Below, piece after piece: positions 25,762-36,600 of a DNA stretch of 64,000 nt. Positions within the stretch are counted from its first letter, which is position 1. Each line of letters starts with the position of its first letter. Source of the DNA: Acanthaster planci (taxonomy: Eukaryota > Echinodermata > Asteroidea > Valvatida > Acanthasteridae); NCBI RefSeq assembly GCF_001949145.1, contig NW_019091419.1, forward strand, positions 912,715 through 976,714, in the 5' to 3' direction. Under the pieces are notes generated by a model. The model was not told where the DNA came from, ran no database searches, and saw only the letters and a list, made by a program, of their open reading frames with translations. A program made the translations under genes and the position numbers.

Positions 25762-27924
25762 ATGGCGGTCTCTATGCCAGATATGTCGTGGCTCATAGTC
25801 GCAATCGTTGGAGTACTATCCTACTCTACTCAAGGAGCAGACTACTCCGATAACGACGCCAGGGTTTTGATCTTGGGCTGGGGTGCTGCCGGCTTACAGG
25901 CGGCCCGGACCTTAAATGATGCTGGCATTGACGATTTCATCATCATCGAAGCAGTCAACCAATTGGGCGTCCGCGTGGCCGACACCCAGTTTGCCAGTAT
26001 GACCGTTGAGCTGGGCCCCACATGGGCGTTACCCGAGGTATCTCGTGTCGTCAACCTAGTGAGGGACTTAAACCTAAGCCACAGGGCCAGTGACTACGAC
26101 AGTCTCCTATTCGCAACGACTCGGGTGTCAAAGTTACGGCAAAGCCTTTGATCAATATGACGCCATTGACCCTGCGTACGAAAAGCTGGAGTCGAGGAAA
26201 AATGAGAGCCAATGGCAACATCCCAGACATGTCCCAGCGATCTGCCATGCGCGTAGGAGGCTGGATACCGGAGACGGATGTTCAAAGAGCAGTAGAAATC
26301 GACTTCACATACGGCGATTCACCGGAGACTACGTCTACTAAACACACCGAGTACATCGGTGGAGACGAGTACTGGATGATGGATGTAGGCGGCCTGAATT
26401 AGATCCTCGACGGAGTCGCTGGCTTCTTGAATGAACCCAGTTATGCCAACCACACCTGTCTTGGCAAGACAGTGGTATCCGTCGACTATACCAATGACAT
26501 ATCAGTTATCGTGATCACCCAGGACGGCACGAGGTACATCGGGGAATAAGTCCTTGTCACCTTCAGCCTCGGAGTTCTGCAGCACAACTTGGTCCAGTTC
26601 ATCCCGCCCCTGCCTAAATGGAAGGACGTGGAGATCAAGAAATTCCAGATGGTTGACCACACTCTAGTCTATATTTGCTTTCCACAGAAGTTTTGGGACG
26701 ACTCCGAATGGATCCTGCACACCAGCGATAGGAGAGGGTACTACCCAATGTTCTTTAACTTCCAGGCTGAGGGTTTATTTCCCAACGGCACACCACTTTT
26801 ACTCGCTTTGATCACTGGTAGGTGTTTCACCAACATAGAGCTCCATTGATAGAGCCATCCACTTCTCGTACATACCAACTCTAAACTCACTACTTTTATA
26901 CATCTTTGGACATATTACAGTCTTTTTGCGAATCTGCGTAGACCCGTATCTATGTATCTTACATTTATCTTTACCTGTCTCTGCCCCTTTACTGCTTGAC
27001 AGTGGCAGAAATACGATCATCTCAGTCTATTGTTGGTTATCTAAATCAAACTTAATTGAAGGTTGTGCTCACACAATGCGTAGATCATGGAAGTCGTGAC
27101 AGTCCCAAAACCTGCAATTTCAGTATGATTTTTACATATACCTTAGGGGGTTAGGGTTAAAATTGTGAATGAGTGGTAACGGATGTACACTGTAGGTACT
27201 TCCACGTTAAGCCTAAGCTTGGAAACTATATATAGCAGAAGAGCCTTTGAAGGGAGAGGCTGTCTAGTGTAGGGTAGGTGTAATTATGCAGAACAGAAGC
27301 TTTTGAGTGTTAAAATGGTGTCCCAGGATTTATTGAGAAAAAGATCTGCCATGAATTCCCCCAACACCACCCTCTTATCTACTGAAACAAAAGGCTTTCC
27401 TTGATTTGTCTTTGTCATTCATTACACACGTCTGTGTTGCCTCGTCTCTCCCAGGTGACGAAGCACGGCGTGTGGAAGCTCAGTCCCCTACCGATACCAA
27501 GGCAGAGATCTAGGCAGTTCTTCGTGGCATGTACGGCGGCGCCATCCCGGACGCCACTGGCATCCTTGTCACCGACTGGAACCAGAACCCCCTGACCAAA
27601 GGTGCCTACTCCAACTTCCCCGTCGAGGTCACCACCGAGTGCTTCCAGAAACTCCAGAGCCGAGTACATCGCGTCTTCTTTGGGGGTGAGGTCACGTCCT
27701 ACGACTACTTCGGCACCATAGACGGGGCTCTGCGATCCGGCGAGCGTGAAGCGATGAAGATGATAGACTGCATGTCCAACTTCAGCGAGTGTCCCATCTC
27801 TGGAATTGACGGGCTAGAATGCGAGGACTCTGGTGGAAATTCTGCATACGCCTCGCGTTCGAGTACATTTCTCGCCGGGATGGCACTTGGCCTGTTTCTT
27901 ATTAAAACATTTCTTGCTGACTAG
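25762..27924 (+). pseudogene. plant-type polyamine oxidase, copy 1 (disrupted)
   Basis: Related to FAD-dependent secreted polyamine oxidases (maize PAO type), which oxidise spermine/spermidine and release H2O2. Exon 1 25762-26817, exon 2 27455-27924, joined in an Ile-Thr-Gly codon. The start gives a signal peptide (MAVSMPDMSWLIVAIVGVLS) then a Rossmann FAD motif, VLILGWGAAGLQAARTL, with acidic strand FIIIEA. Further matches are VELGPTW, PPLPKWKDVEIKKFQM, FPQKFWDDSEW, SDRRGYYP, DILVTDW-like GILVTDW, GAYSNFPVEVTTE, VFFGGEVTSYDY and GALRSGEREAMK. The C-terminus has a hydrophobic stretch (TFLAGMALGLFLIKTFL), perhaps a GPI or membrane anchor. A frame break lies near 26110-26150 and in-frame stops at 26400, 26547 and 27511, so I call it a pseudogene. 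Parts may still be transcribed. Confidence 0.85.
26818..27454 (+). other. intron of polyamine oxidase copy 1
   Basis: Bounded by GTAGGT and a CTCTCCCAG acceptor. It contains a TATA-like CTATATATAG at about 27227 and a short telomere-like GGGGGTTAGGGTTA at about 27146-27159. No coding sequence. Confidence 0.7.
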
Positions 27925-28220
27925 AAGATCGGATTTCAGTCTCAAATTGAATTCAACTTCACTTCTTTCCCTGAATTTCATTCCATTGTATTTGAGTAGC
28001 GCTTACAATGATCAGAATTAAAGCCAAAATCCTTGGTTTAACCCTTCCATTTCGGCTCCAGGTCGACAGATGCCATAAAATGTTTCTGAACCATGCAATC
28101 AATACTTCGTACCATTTTATTCTGCTTACATTTTATTCCATTAGTTTTCTTGACGTGCTTGTGCGTGGCAGCCATTTTCAAGTCAGTGCTTTTGTTACTG
28201 AGGGATACCCGAGCGGTCTG

Positions 28221-28246
28221 CTCATGTGTATCCCTGTGGAACAAAA
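28221..28246 (+). repeat. copy 1 of a 26-bp dispersed repeat
   Basis: These 26 bases are identical, in the same orientation, to 51138-51163. Here they overlap the right arm of a small hairpin (GGGATAC paired with GTATCCC). Probably the trace of a short interspersed element. Confidence 0.55.
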
Positions 28247-28389
28247 AACAAACAAAACAACTCCCCCTCATCCAAAAAAAAACAATAACTAAAACAAATT
28301 AGGGGTAGTAATTGTTACAGCAACGACGACAGAGCTGTTTTTTATTTCAAGTTGTTTAATGGGGAAAAATGAAATAAAAATCAATATAA

Positions 28390-29060
28390 ACAAAATCACA
28401 AGATGACGTCATGATAACGTCAGAAATCTGGAATAGTTATTGTATCAGGGTCTTTGTTGGCTTAACTTTGATAACGACCAAAGATCTCAAAGTTACCAAA
28501 ATGGGGCTTGAAAACATGAACAAAGTCGATGACCTGAAATACATATCGAAAATCAATAATAAATCAGACGATGACGTCATCATGACGTCATCCATTTGGA
28601 ATAATTCTTTTATCAGGGCTTTTGTTGGCTTTCACTTTGAAAGCGATCAAACATCGCATAGGTTATAACTCTAATGTTGGCTTGAAAACATGTTCAAAAT
28701 CAATGAGCTGAAAAACTCATGCAGAAAACTGCTCTTTTCTGCTCTTGTCACGTGATTTGCGTTTAAACTGAAAGAATGTTATGAACTATTACTTGATATT
28801 TTTGACTCTTAAGTATCTTTCAAATCGAATGACCCACCATAATATATACGATTTCGCTTTCGTTTTCATAGTTATCTTGAGCCGAAATTGGGGACTACTT
28901 TTAGTGAGTAGTAGAAAAGCGTTCACAACTCTATGGCAACAAGTTGAATATTCAAAATTCAAAATTAAATCTCGTGATAACGTCATCATGTTGTCATTAT
29001 TTTAGTATTTTGTTAGCCTTAGGGTAATTACTTAGTGTAACTTTTATGAAGATCTAAGAT
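28390..29060 (+). repeat. diverged repeat family with TGACGTCA palindromes, about 3 units
   Basis: Units starting near 28390, 28560 and 28965 share the order AAATCAnnnGATGACGTCA, then TGGAATAnTT, ATCAGGG, TTTGTTGGCTT, ACTTTGAnA and GGCTTGAAAACATG; the third is shorter and more decayed. Perfect TGACGTCA octamers lie at 28404-28411, 28572-28579 and 28583-28590. The family is unknown to me. Confidence 0.6.
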
Positions 29061-30149
29061 TACTTAGTGACGAAAATGATGCTTCGAATCTGCATACGAA
29101 GGCTATTGGAAAATTAGAATGCCCAATCCGGCGTAAACGTTTCTTTAAACAACCCAGTCAATTATGTTGACTGAATTTCCTAGTTCAAAATTGACTACGG
29201 ATTCAGTAAAACACCAAGTTTACGTTGGCAAATCAGGCTTTCTGACAAGATTCCTATTCGATGCCTTTAGAAATATCAATGAACTGAGTGAAAAAAATCT
29301 AGTCAGGTTGACAAATTTCCAGTTGAACCCAGCAGACCTTATTGAGCTAGTCAAATTTTACTGAATTCTAGTTAATTTTGACGGATCCTTTTAAGACTGT
29401 AAGAGGTCAACGTTTCATATGTATTTGATATATAGTCAATGTTTACTAATTAACACTTTATTCGTAATTCAATAATTAGTAGTCGAGTTTATTTTAATTT
29501 TGATTGAATTTCATTCACAGCTAAACAACCGTCAAAGTGTTATTATTGCACGGTCATTAGAATGGTGTATACTTTCAAAGAAAAATGAGAATAAAACTGC
29601 ATGTACTCAAATGTAACATTCAGAGGTTCTGTATGACACTGCAAAACGATTATTCCCATTTTTAATATTTAGAAAGATCATCGTCATATTTTCTCAGAAA
29701 CAGCACCCACGAAAGTGCAAATTTAACAAGATATAATATGATAAGAGCATTATACAGAACTTGCCTCAACAAAATTTGATCACGTGTACAGTAAAAGTAC
29801 TTCGATGAAACTCCCAGCATTTCGATACTTGCAAGGATTTTGTATTCTGTTTTTCAGCAGAATTGTGTGCACTTGAATTGATTTTTTTTGGTGTGCATTT
29901 TACATTTTGGTTACAATAAAAAAAGCTAACGGCGCGCAACAGTACTTTACGAGCCCTGAGATGCATATGACGTCTAGGTTTGTTCAAGCACCTTACAAAG
30001 AAGACCCCGGTGGTGTCAGATCTGTTCAGGTTCATCCACACCTGGGGGGGGGAGGAATCGGAGCCTTCCCCCAAGGACGAATTTCAAATGCGTGCAAAAG
30101 CTTCCACATCCTCCTCCTGACCCATCATGGGCGGCGCAGAGCCGCCCGA

Positions 30150-30225
30150 CCAATGGATGAGATGCAGCCTATCACAGATTGTTGTGCTCGTGTCCCGTGG
30201 TCAACTTCCAGCTGGCACATATAAA
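30150..30225 (+). promoter_or_regulatory. candidate promoter: CCAAT plus TATA upstream of oxidase copy 2
   Basis: CCAAT at 30150-30154, flanked by a GGGCGGC/GCCGCCC pair, stands 65 bp before a TATAAA at 30220-30225. The spacing is that of a classical promoter. The ATG homologous to copy 1 lies about 310 bp downstream at 30536. Confidence 0.4.
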
Positions 30226-30535
30226 GTGTTGTAATGTTTTCCCCTAATGTTTTAAATCAAAACGTGGCGAGAGTTAATAAGGTTGTCACTTAAGGTAGAT
30301 TTAGGAACACAGTGGCCCCAGTCCCCTTCCCAAGTTCCCAATTTCACAAGTGAATCTGTGGTCTAAACAGTGAAATGCCAAAACGCATTTTAATTGGTTC
30401 ATCATAGATATGCTAGGCCTATACCATAACGTCATCAATGTAGTGACTACTTAGTCCATACTGCAGTGCAAAACGCTGGAAAATGATGCTGTGAATTATA
30501 AAACTCGTCAATTAACCGTCAGTTGCGAATTTACA

Positions 30536-32541
30536 ATGGCAGTATTCACGAGAAATGCATTGTGGCTCGTATAGTGGTTGGAGTACTATCCTACTCTACT
30601 CAAGGAGCAGACTACTCCGATAACGACACCAGAGTTTTGATCTTGTGTGGGGGTGGTACCGGCTTACAGGCGGCTTGGATCTTGCATGATGTCAGCGTTG
30701 ACGACTTCATCATTATCAAAGCAGCCAACCGATTGGGCGGCCGCGTGGCCGACACCCAGTTTGGCACTGTGACCGTTGAGCTGGGCCCCACATGGGTGTT
30801 TGCTGTGGTATTCTGTGCTGTCAATTTGGTGAGGGAATGTAACCTTAACGTTCTGGTTGTTGATTACGACAGCCTCACTTGCCGCAGCGACGGGGGCGAT
30901 AACGTTACCAACAAAGCCTTTGATCAATACCACGCCATGGAGTCACTTCGAGGAAAAATGAGAGCCAATGGCAACATCCCAGACATATCCCAGCGATCTG
31001 CTCTCTGCGTAGAAAGCTGGATACCGGAGACGGATGTTCAAAGAGCAGTAGAGTGGTTCGAGATCAACTTCACATACGGCGATTCACCGGAGACTATGTC
31101 TACCAAAGACACCGAGTACGTCGATGGAGACGAGTAGGCCTACTGGATGATGGATGCAGGTGGCCTGATGCAGATCTTCGACGGAGTCGCAGGCGTCTTG
31201 CGAGAGCCTGCTTATTCCAATCACACCTCTCTGGGCAAGACAGTGCCATCTGTCGACTATACCAACGACATATCGGTCATCGTGACCACCCAGGACGCCA
31301 CGAGGTATATCGGGGAATACGTCCTCGTCATCTTCAGCCTCGGAGTTCTGCAGCACAACTTGGTCCAGTCCATCCCGCCCCTGCCTGGATGGAAGGACGT
31401 GGAGATCAAGAAATTCCAGATGGTTGCCCACACTCTAGTCTATATTAGCTTTCCACAGAAGTTTTGGGACGACTCCGAATGGATCCTGCACACCAGCGAT
31501 AGGAGAGGGTACTACCCAATGTTCTCTAATTTCCAGGCTCAGGAGTTCTTTCCAGATGGCTCACCGGTCAGATTTTTCATCAAGCGTTCGTTACTTACTG
31601 AGCTACCTTCTATCGCACCTAGTTGCCGACAGCAATCATTACAGAACACTTGTAATAGCCTTTTAACAGTGATCTGGCAGTGCTTGAAACATGTGGTGGC
31701 TTACCTTCATTCATTTTTCAACAGTATTTGGTCTCCCTTTAGCTTTTTGCTTCCGTGTTTTCGTTACAAGATGTTTTACACTTCCACTCAGGTTCCCCCA
31801 CTAGGTGCCAACCGCGTCCTGAATCAGTCATTGGAAGCTAGCAATTGTTTTGCCAGAAAGTCTTAATTTATCTTTGACGAACTCCAAACTCATCTTCTAA
31901 TTCAATTCACTGTAGTTCAGTGTGCGACTAAAATCATCATCCCTTTTCACTTTTTGCGATTAGAATGAATTACCTATAAATTATTTCAAAAAATGCCCTA
32001 CATCTTATGATGGGTAAATATGCGAAGGTTGGGGAGCTAAGGCGTACACGTTTCTAATACATGGACTTTAAGGAAGATCACTCGTCTCCATTCATCAGCG
32101 GCCAAATGCACGTTACTTTCCCATCTATAAGTCTGGTTTTCTCCTTCCTTACCCCAGGTGGCGAAGCACGGCGGGTGGATGCTCATTCCCCTGCAGATAC
32201 CAAGGCAGAGATCCAGGCGGTTGCATGGCAACGCCCTCCCGGACGTCACTGGCATCCTGGTCACCGACTGGAATCACAACCGCTTGACCAAAGGTGCCTA
32301 CTCCACCTTCCTTGTCGAAGTCACCACCGAGTGTTTCCAGAAACTCCAGAGCCGGGTGCATCTCGTCTTCTTTGGTGGTGAAGCAACGTCCTTCGATGAC
32401 TTCGGCACCCCAAACGGTGCGCTTCAGTCTGGGGAGCGCGAAGCGACCAAGATTCTTACCTGCATGTCCGACTTCAAGAACTGTCCAATCACCTGCTACC
32501 ACCCCAATGCGATGATGATTTTACCCGTTTCTCTGGATTAG
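30536..32541 (+). pseudogene. plant-type polyamine oxidase, copy 2 (disrupted)
   Basis: Tandem partner of copy 1, about 4.7 kb downstream. Exon-1 homology runs 30536 to about 31567 and exon-2 homology 32158-32541; the intron is kept, so this is DNA duplication and not retrotransposition. A 51-bp stretch (30577-30627) is identical to 25807-25857. Matches include FIIIKA, GGRVADTQFG, VELGPTW, GWIPETDVQ-like SWIPETDVQ, FTYGDSP, SLGVLQHNLVQ, FPQKFWDDSEW and VFFGGEATSFDD. The homologous ATG runs into a stop at 30572. A 6-bp insertion beside 31135 creates a stop. The exon-1 end lacks the LLLALITG segment seen in copy 1, and exon 2 shifts frame near 32225. The FAD motif is also altered (CGGGTG). The C-terminal anchor-like tail of copy 1 is absent. 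Confidence 0.85.
31568..32157 (+). other. intron region of polyamine oxidase copy 2
   Basis: Corresponds to the copy 1 intron. The acceptor CCCCAG at 32152-32157 is preserved, but the donor homologous to copy 1 is missing with the end of exon 1; the GTCAGA at 31567 is the nearest candidate. No other content recognised. Confidence 0.5.
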
Positions 32542-33699
32542 GTCTGGACTGATTTCTAGAGATCCATTCCAGTGCACTCGTCTTCATTCCCTCGATTTGC
32601 GTCAACATCGGTTCGGTTGTTCCTCTTTGGTTAATTTGGGGATTTGACTTCTGCATTATCACAAGTAATTGTTGTCCAATTAAAAAAAGGTTTGTGGCAT
32701 TACCATTGTCAGCGTCTTGTGAAATACTCAGACCACGTCGGAAGGGCACGGTAATAGCACAATAGCGAGGCCGGCTCTGGGCATAAGTTTGAAGCCTGAT
32801 TACAATTGATTAGAATGTTGGAAGTGTGGGCTTCCGGCTGTTGGTTCTGTTGAAGTGTGTGTGGGAATTATCACATATTTACCAATCGCTGTTGGTTAGC
32901 ATCATTTCAGCACTGGTGTTTGGAGTTTCACATTTGCATATTTAGTGATCTATTTTCAGATGGTTTAAGGTCGAGTTTAATTGTAACGAATGAAGTATGG
33001 TCTCACATCGAAGAGTGCGATTTAACCCAAGATGTCCATTTAATTGCAAGCTTTTACAATTTCCAGTCTGTTGAATAGCTCATTAATTTCTTGTTTAAAG
33101 CACACGTCGACAGATTTGTGGCACTTATTTATCAGACCCTCAACAATTTGATTTTTTTTTTCAAGTGGAGTCTTTTTCAAGGGTACGTTGCTGATAATGT
33201 TTTTGGGAACTGAGCTTTTCAAAATGAACAATCAAAAAGGTCTTCTCAAACATCAGCTGGCTGTAAATAATTTTCAAACAAACTTAAATAATTTCATTTA
33301 AATATTTCAAAAAGGTAGTTTAAAACATTCTCTCATTTTAAGAATAACGTCAACAAGATAATCAACTTTAAAACCAAATTGAAACAGTGAACACATACAA
33401 CATTCTTTGACAGTGAACTTTGCTTTGTTTAAAGAGGTGGTCGGCTTAGTTTCTTTCTTTCCTGCTTATTGCTTTTCATTCTCAGGCATTTATGCTGATT
33501 TTTATCAGTTCAGATGGTGAAAATATGTAAAGTGCGGCCTTCCTGATCAATGCAATATTTTCCCCCAGGAAAGTTAGTATTCCATCCTGTAGATATGTAC
33601 CTCCACAAAATTTGGAATGTTTTTTCAAATTACTGTGGGGTTTTCCACTTCCTGCCTTCTTGGCTCCCCACCAACTTTAAGTATAAGCTCCTCTCTTGA
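32542..33699. other. convergent interval between oxidase copy 2 and SPATA22
   Basis: AT-rich, no coding signal. The 3' ends of a plus-strand and a minus-strand transcript meet here. On the minus strand an ATTAAA hexamer lies at about 33041 and could serve SPATA22. Confidence 0.5.
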
Positions 33700-36600
33700 C
33701 TACGGTTCTTGGACTGCAGCGAGACGCTCCCTCATGGTGCGAGCACTGGCGGTCATCAGCGACTTCACCACTTGCCGCTCTGCCTGGCTGGCCGCCCGGA
33801 CGGACACACAGCGGAACAGACCGCTGCGTTGCTCTAGGCTCCCAGTGCAACGCAACCACTGGTCTCTGATCAGTCGAGGTAGGGGCCGGTCCTAGCAGAG
33901 AGAGAGACAGAAACCGTACTGCTCTTCAACACTGCACTCTGTTTCGGTTGTTAATCCATCTGGCACTTTTAGATCTACTCACTGTTTCATAGAAGATGCA
34001 TTTGAGCGTCTGATCCTCATCTTTGAGGGTGAACATCTTGGCCACGCCGTTCACATCAGAGGAGATAGCAGAATTCATTATTCCTGTACATATGGTGGAG
34101 AGAATGGTTTATCATCTCGGAGTGAGGAAGTAGAAATAAAAGACATACACTAATTGTTTCACAGCCAGAATTAACAAATCCATGGAAAATTTTGCAGTGG
34201 AAATTTCAAAAGCAAAAGAGTGGCTTGTCAATGGATGAACTGACGGTTTAGCGTAAAAGACTCAACCTCTTTTAAAGTTGCTTACTGTTAAGAGTTTACC
34301 GAAGTAATTCCTTCAAACTCACACGAGGGATAAGAAATGAAACGGATGACTTTACCGTCTGGTAATTACCAACTTTTTAAAATATACTTTGACAAGTCAA
34401 TACAAGGAACCTAAAATTTTGCTTGGATTGGCTTAACAATTTTGAGGAAGAAACGATGCCCCCTTTCCAAAAAACCCACTTAGTTGCAAACCCACCAAAG
34501 ACTTCACAGACCATGCTGCCCAGTTTGTCCATGTGTTGGCTCCAGTCTCTCATGTCGGCAATGGATGCAGTCAAAACTTTCAGGGAGCGGTCGTCTACCA
34601 CAGAGCCATCCTGTTGCCCCTCTCTATTTACCGACAGCTGCCCAATTGGGCCAGAAAAAATTGAGAGAAGTGATCAACTCGAGCCATATTCTGACTTCTA
34701 TTGCCCACTCAGATCTCTTATTAAATTCAGAGCTGTTTATGGGGGATGAATCTAGCCAGCAAAGCATATCCACAGGCAAGAGTTATTTGGGGAGGGGGGG
34801 GCCCAGGGAATACTTGCACTTGTGTTGGAGGTCTCAAGACTAGTCGTGTTCTCGAGTCTGGAATCGCAAACCACTGTTTGCTTGTCTTTTCTATTTGGAC
34901 TGTCTTGGACCAACGGGTCTCCAAGTTTTGCTGGTATCAGAGACCAAACCGAGAACAACCTGTAACCAGCCACAACTCACAAAATGTATATTTAGTGCAT
35001 CTTCAAAAAAGTTTTTGCCAGTGTTTTGTTTGTATTTTTGGCAGAACTGAAGTGCATAAAATTCCATTACCATTGTTGCAAAAGGGAAGACATGACTTTA
35101 AAAGGAGAGAAAAGGTGGGATATATTCAGCACTGCAGAAGTTGCTGGAATAATACATCATGTTTTGCTAGCCCCCTATTCAATGAAGTTCAGCATGTTAT
35201 TATCAAAGTTTAGAACAAAAGGCCACAAAAATCACTCAACAGTGACGGTAAATGCATTGCCAAAGAACATAATTCAAAATTAACTAAGCGAGTGTATTTC
35301 TTTTTTCGGCTGACCATATGTTGCATAGATTATCAACTTCACTGAGTTTACATGAAATTTTGAACGGAGGATGCTGGTTGGAAAGGCAGCCTGGCATTAT
35401 GTCGTTGAAACCTAACAATCACTTCCAACTTCTACAAATGTCCCTTATACTTTCCAAATCCTCCATATGTCATTCCACTGACTCCATCATAAAATAATAG
35501 ACCTTATGATGGGGAAGCAATGGTTAATCTTGTTCCTGGCTCCATTATATTCAATGTGATCTCTTAAATGGGGTGGTGCCACACCATTTTGGATTCAAAA
35601 CTCCACTTTCATTTTTTAAAAAGTTGGCTTACAACATTTATACCACAAATTTGAAATTAGTCTCATAAAAAACTGGTGAATTTGTAAGAAATTTAATTTT
35701 GTCACTTTTATTTTCGCTCTCAGGTTCCCCAAACAAAATGTTTTGCCTCATTTTCAATTCAAGATGGCCGACTCATAAATACAGTTTATTTGCAAGTCGT
35801 GCAGTAGTACTTGACAAGCCTTGATAAGTAAGTTGCCATGGTGTCTCAAGAATGTTTCAGATTAAGTTGGTAGCCATGCCCTAACTCACCCGGTTGCTGG
35901 CAGCGTTTGGTCTCGGGCTCTGGGAGGAAAATGCAGCAGGTTGATGAGGAGGCCTGCTGTTCTGTTGCCAGTGGGCTCTTTGGCGAGATGGATCAGACTG
36001 AAATTGGAACCTTGGCTTGGGGACACAGCCTGGGCCTGTCCAAGCCTGTCGGACATTCCCAAAGGGAGGACAGTTGGGCCTAGTCATTTAGAATGGGAAG
36101 AAAAATCTCATCATAACAATTAATTCTAAGTCTAATGCTCAATATGGACTGACGGATCTTATTTGCACAGTTTTTTTAACTTAAAGATCTTGAGGTGATT
36201 CAACCTTTGGGGTGCCCAAAATTCACTCTAAAACTATTCACTCAAGAGAAAAACCCAAAAGGCTTCCTTGTTCTACAGAAAAAAATTATAAAAGTAAAGT
36301 GGGACATTTTGCACGCATAGTCACCCAAAATGATGATTTTCATCAGTGTTTCCGTACGTGTCCCTGGGGTGGCATAGAATCTTGTGCACTTCTTTATAAA
36401 AAAAGAGCCCAATGGTTTCCCTTAACCCATCATTTCATGCAATGTCTTCTAGGGAAACATATTGATTTCATACACCATTGGAGAGTGATAACATGTAATT
36501 TTCAAGGATTCTCAGTTCATAGCCATAAAGACATACAACCTGGGGCATTGTTTTCAAACGCTTGTGTAAAAATTCCGAGCCAGAAGGTTTTCCTGTAAAC

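Larger units (their letters stand above)
27925..30149. other. spacer between the two oxidase copies
   Basis: About 2.2 kb of AT-rich DNA lacking genes. AATAAA hexamers follow copy 1 (for example near 28372). The interval holds the CRE-like repeat family at 28390-29060 and a 26-bp segment (28221-28246) that recurs at 51138. The open frame at 29164-29364 has no recognisable motif. Confidence 0.5.

Noticed and set aside
27140-27160. Telomere-like TTAGGG words as an interstitial telomere
   Set aside because: Only about two units; too short to mean anything.
27223-27233. CTATATATAG as a promoter
   Set aside because: It lies inside the oxidase intron with no downstream coding start.
29164-29364. 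66-codon plus-strand frame between the oxidase copies
   Set aside because: No recognisable motif, AT-rich, near repeats; not supported as a gene.
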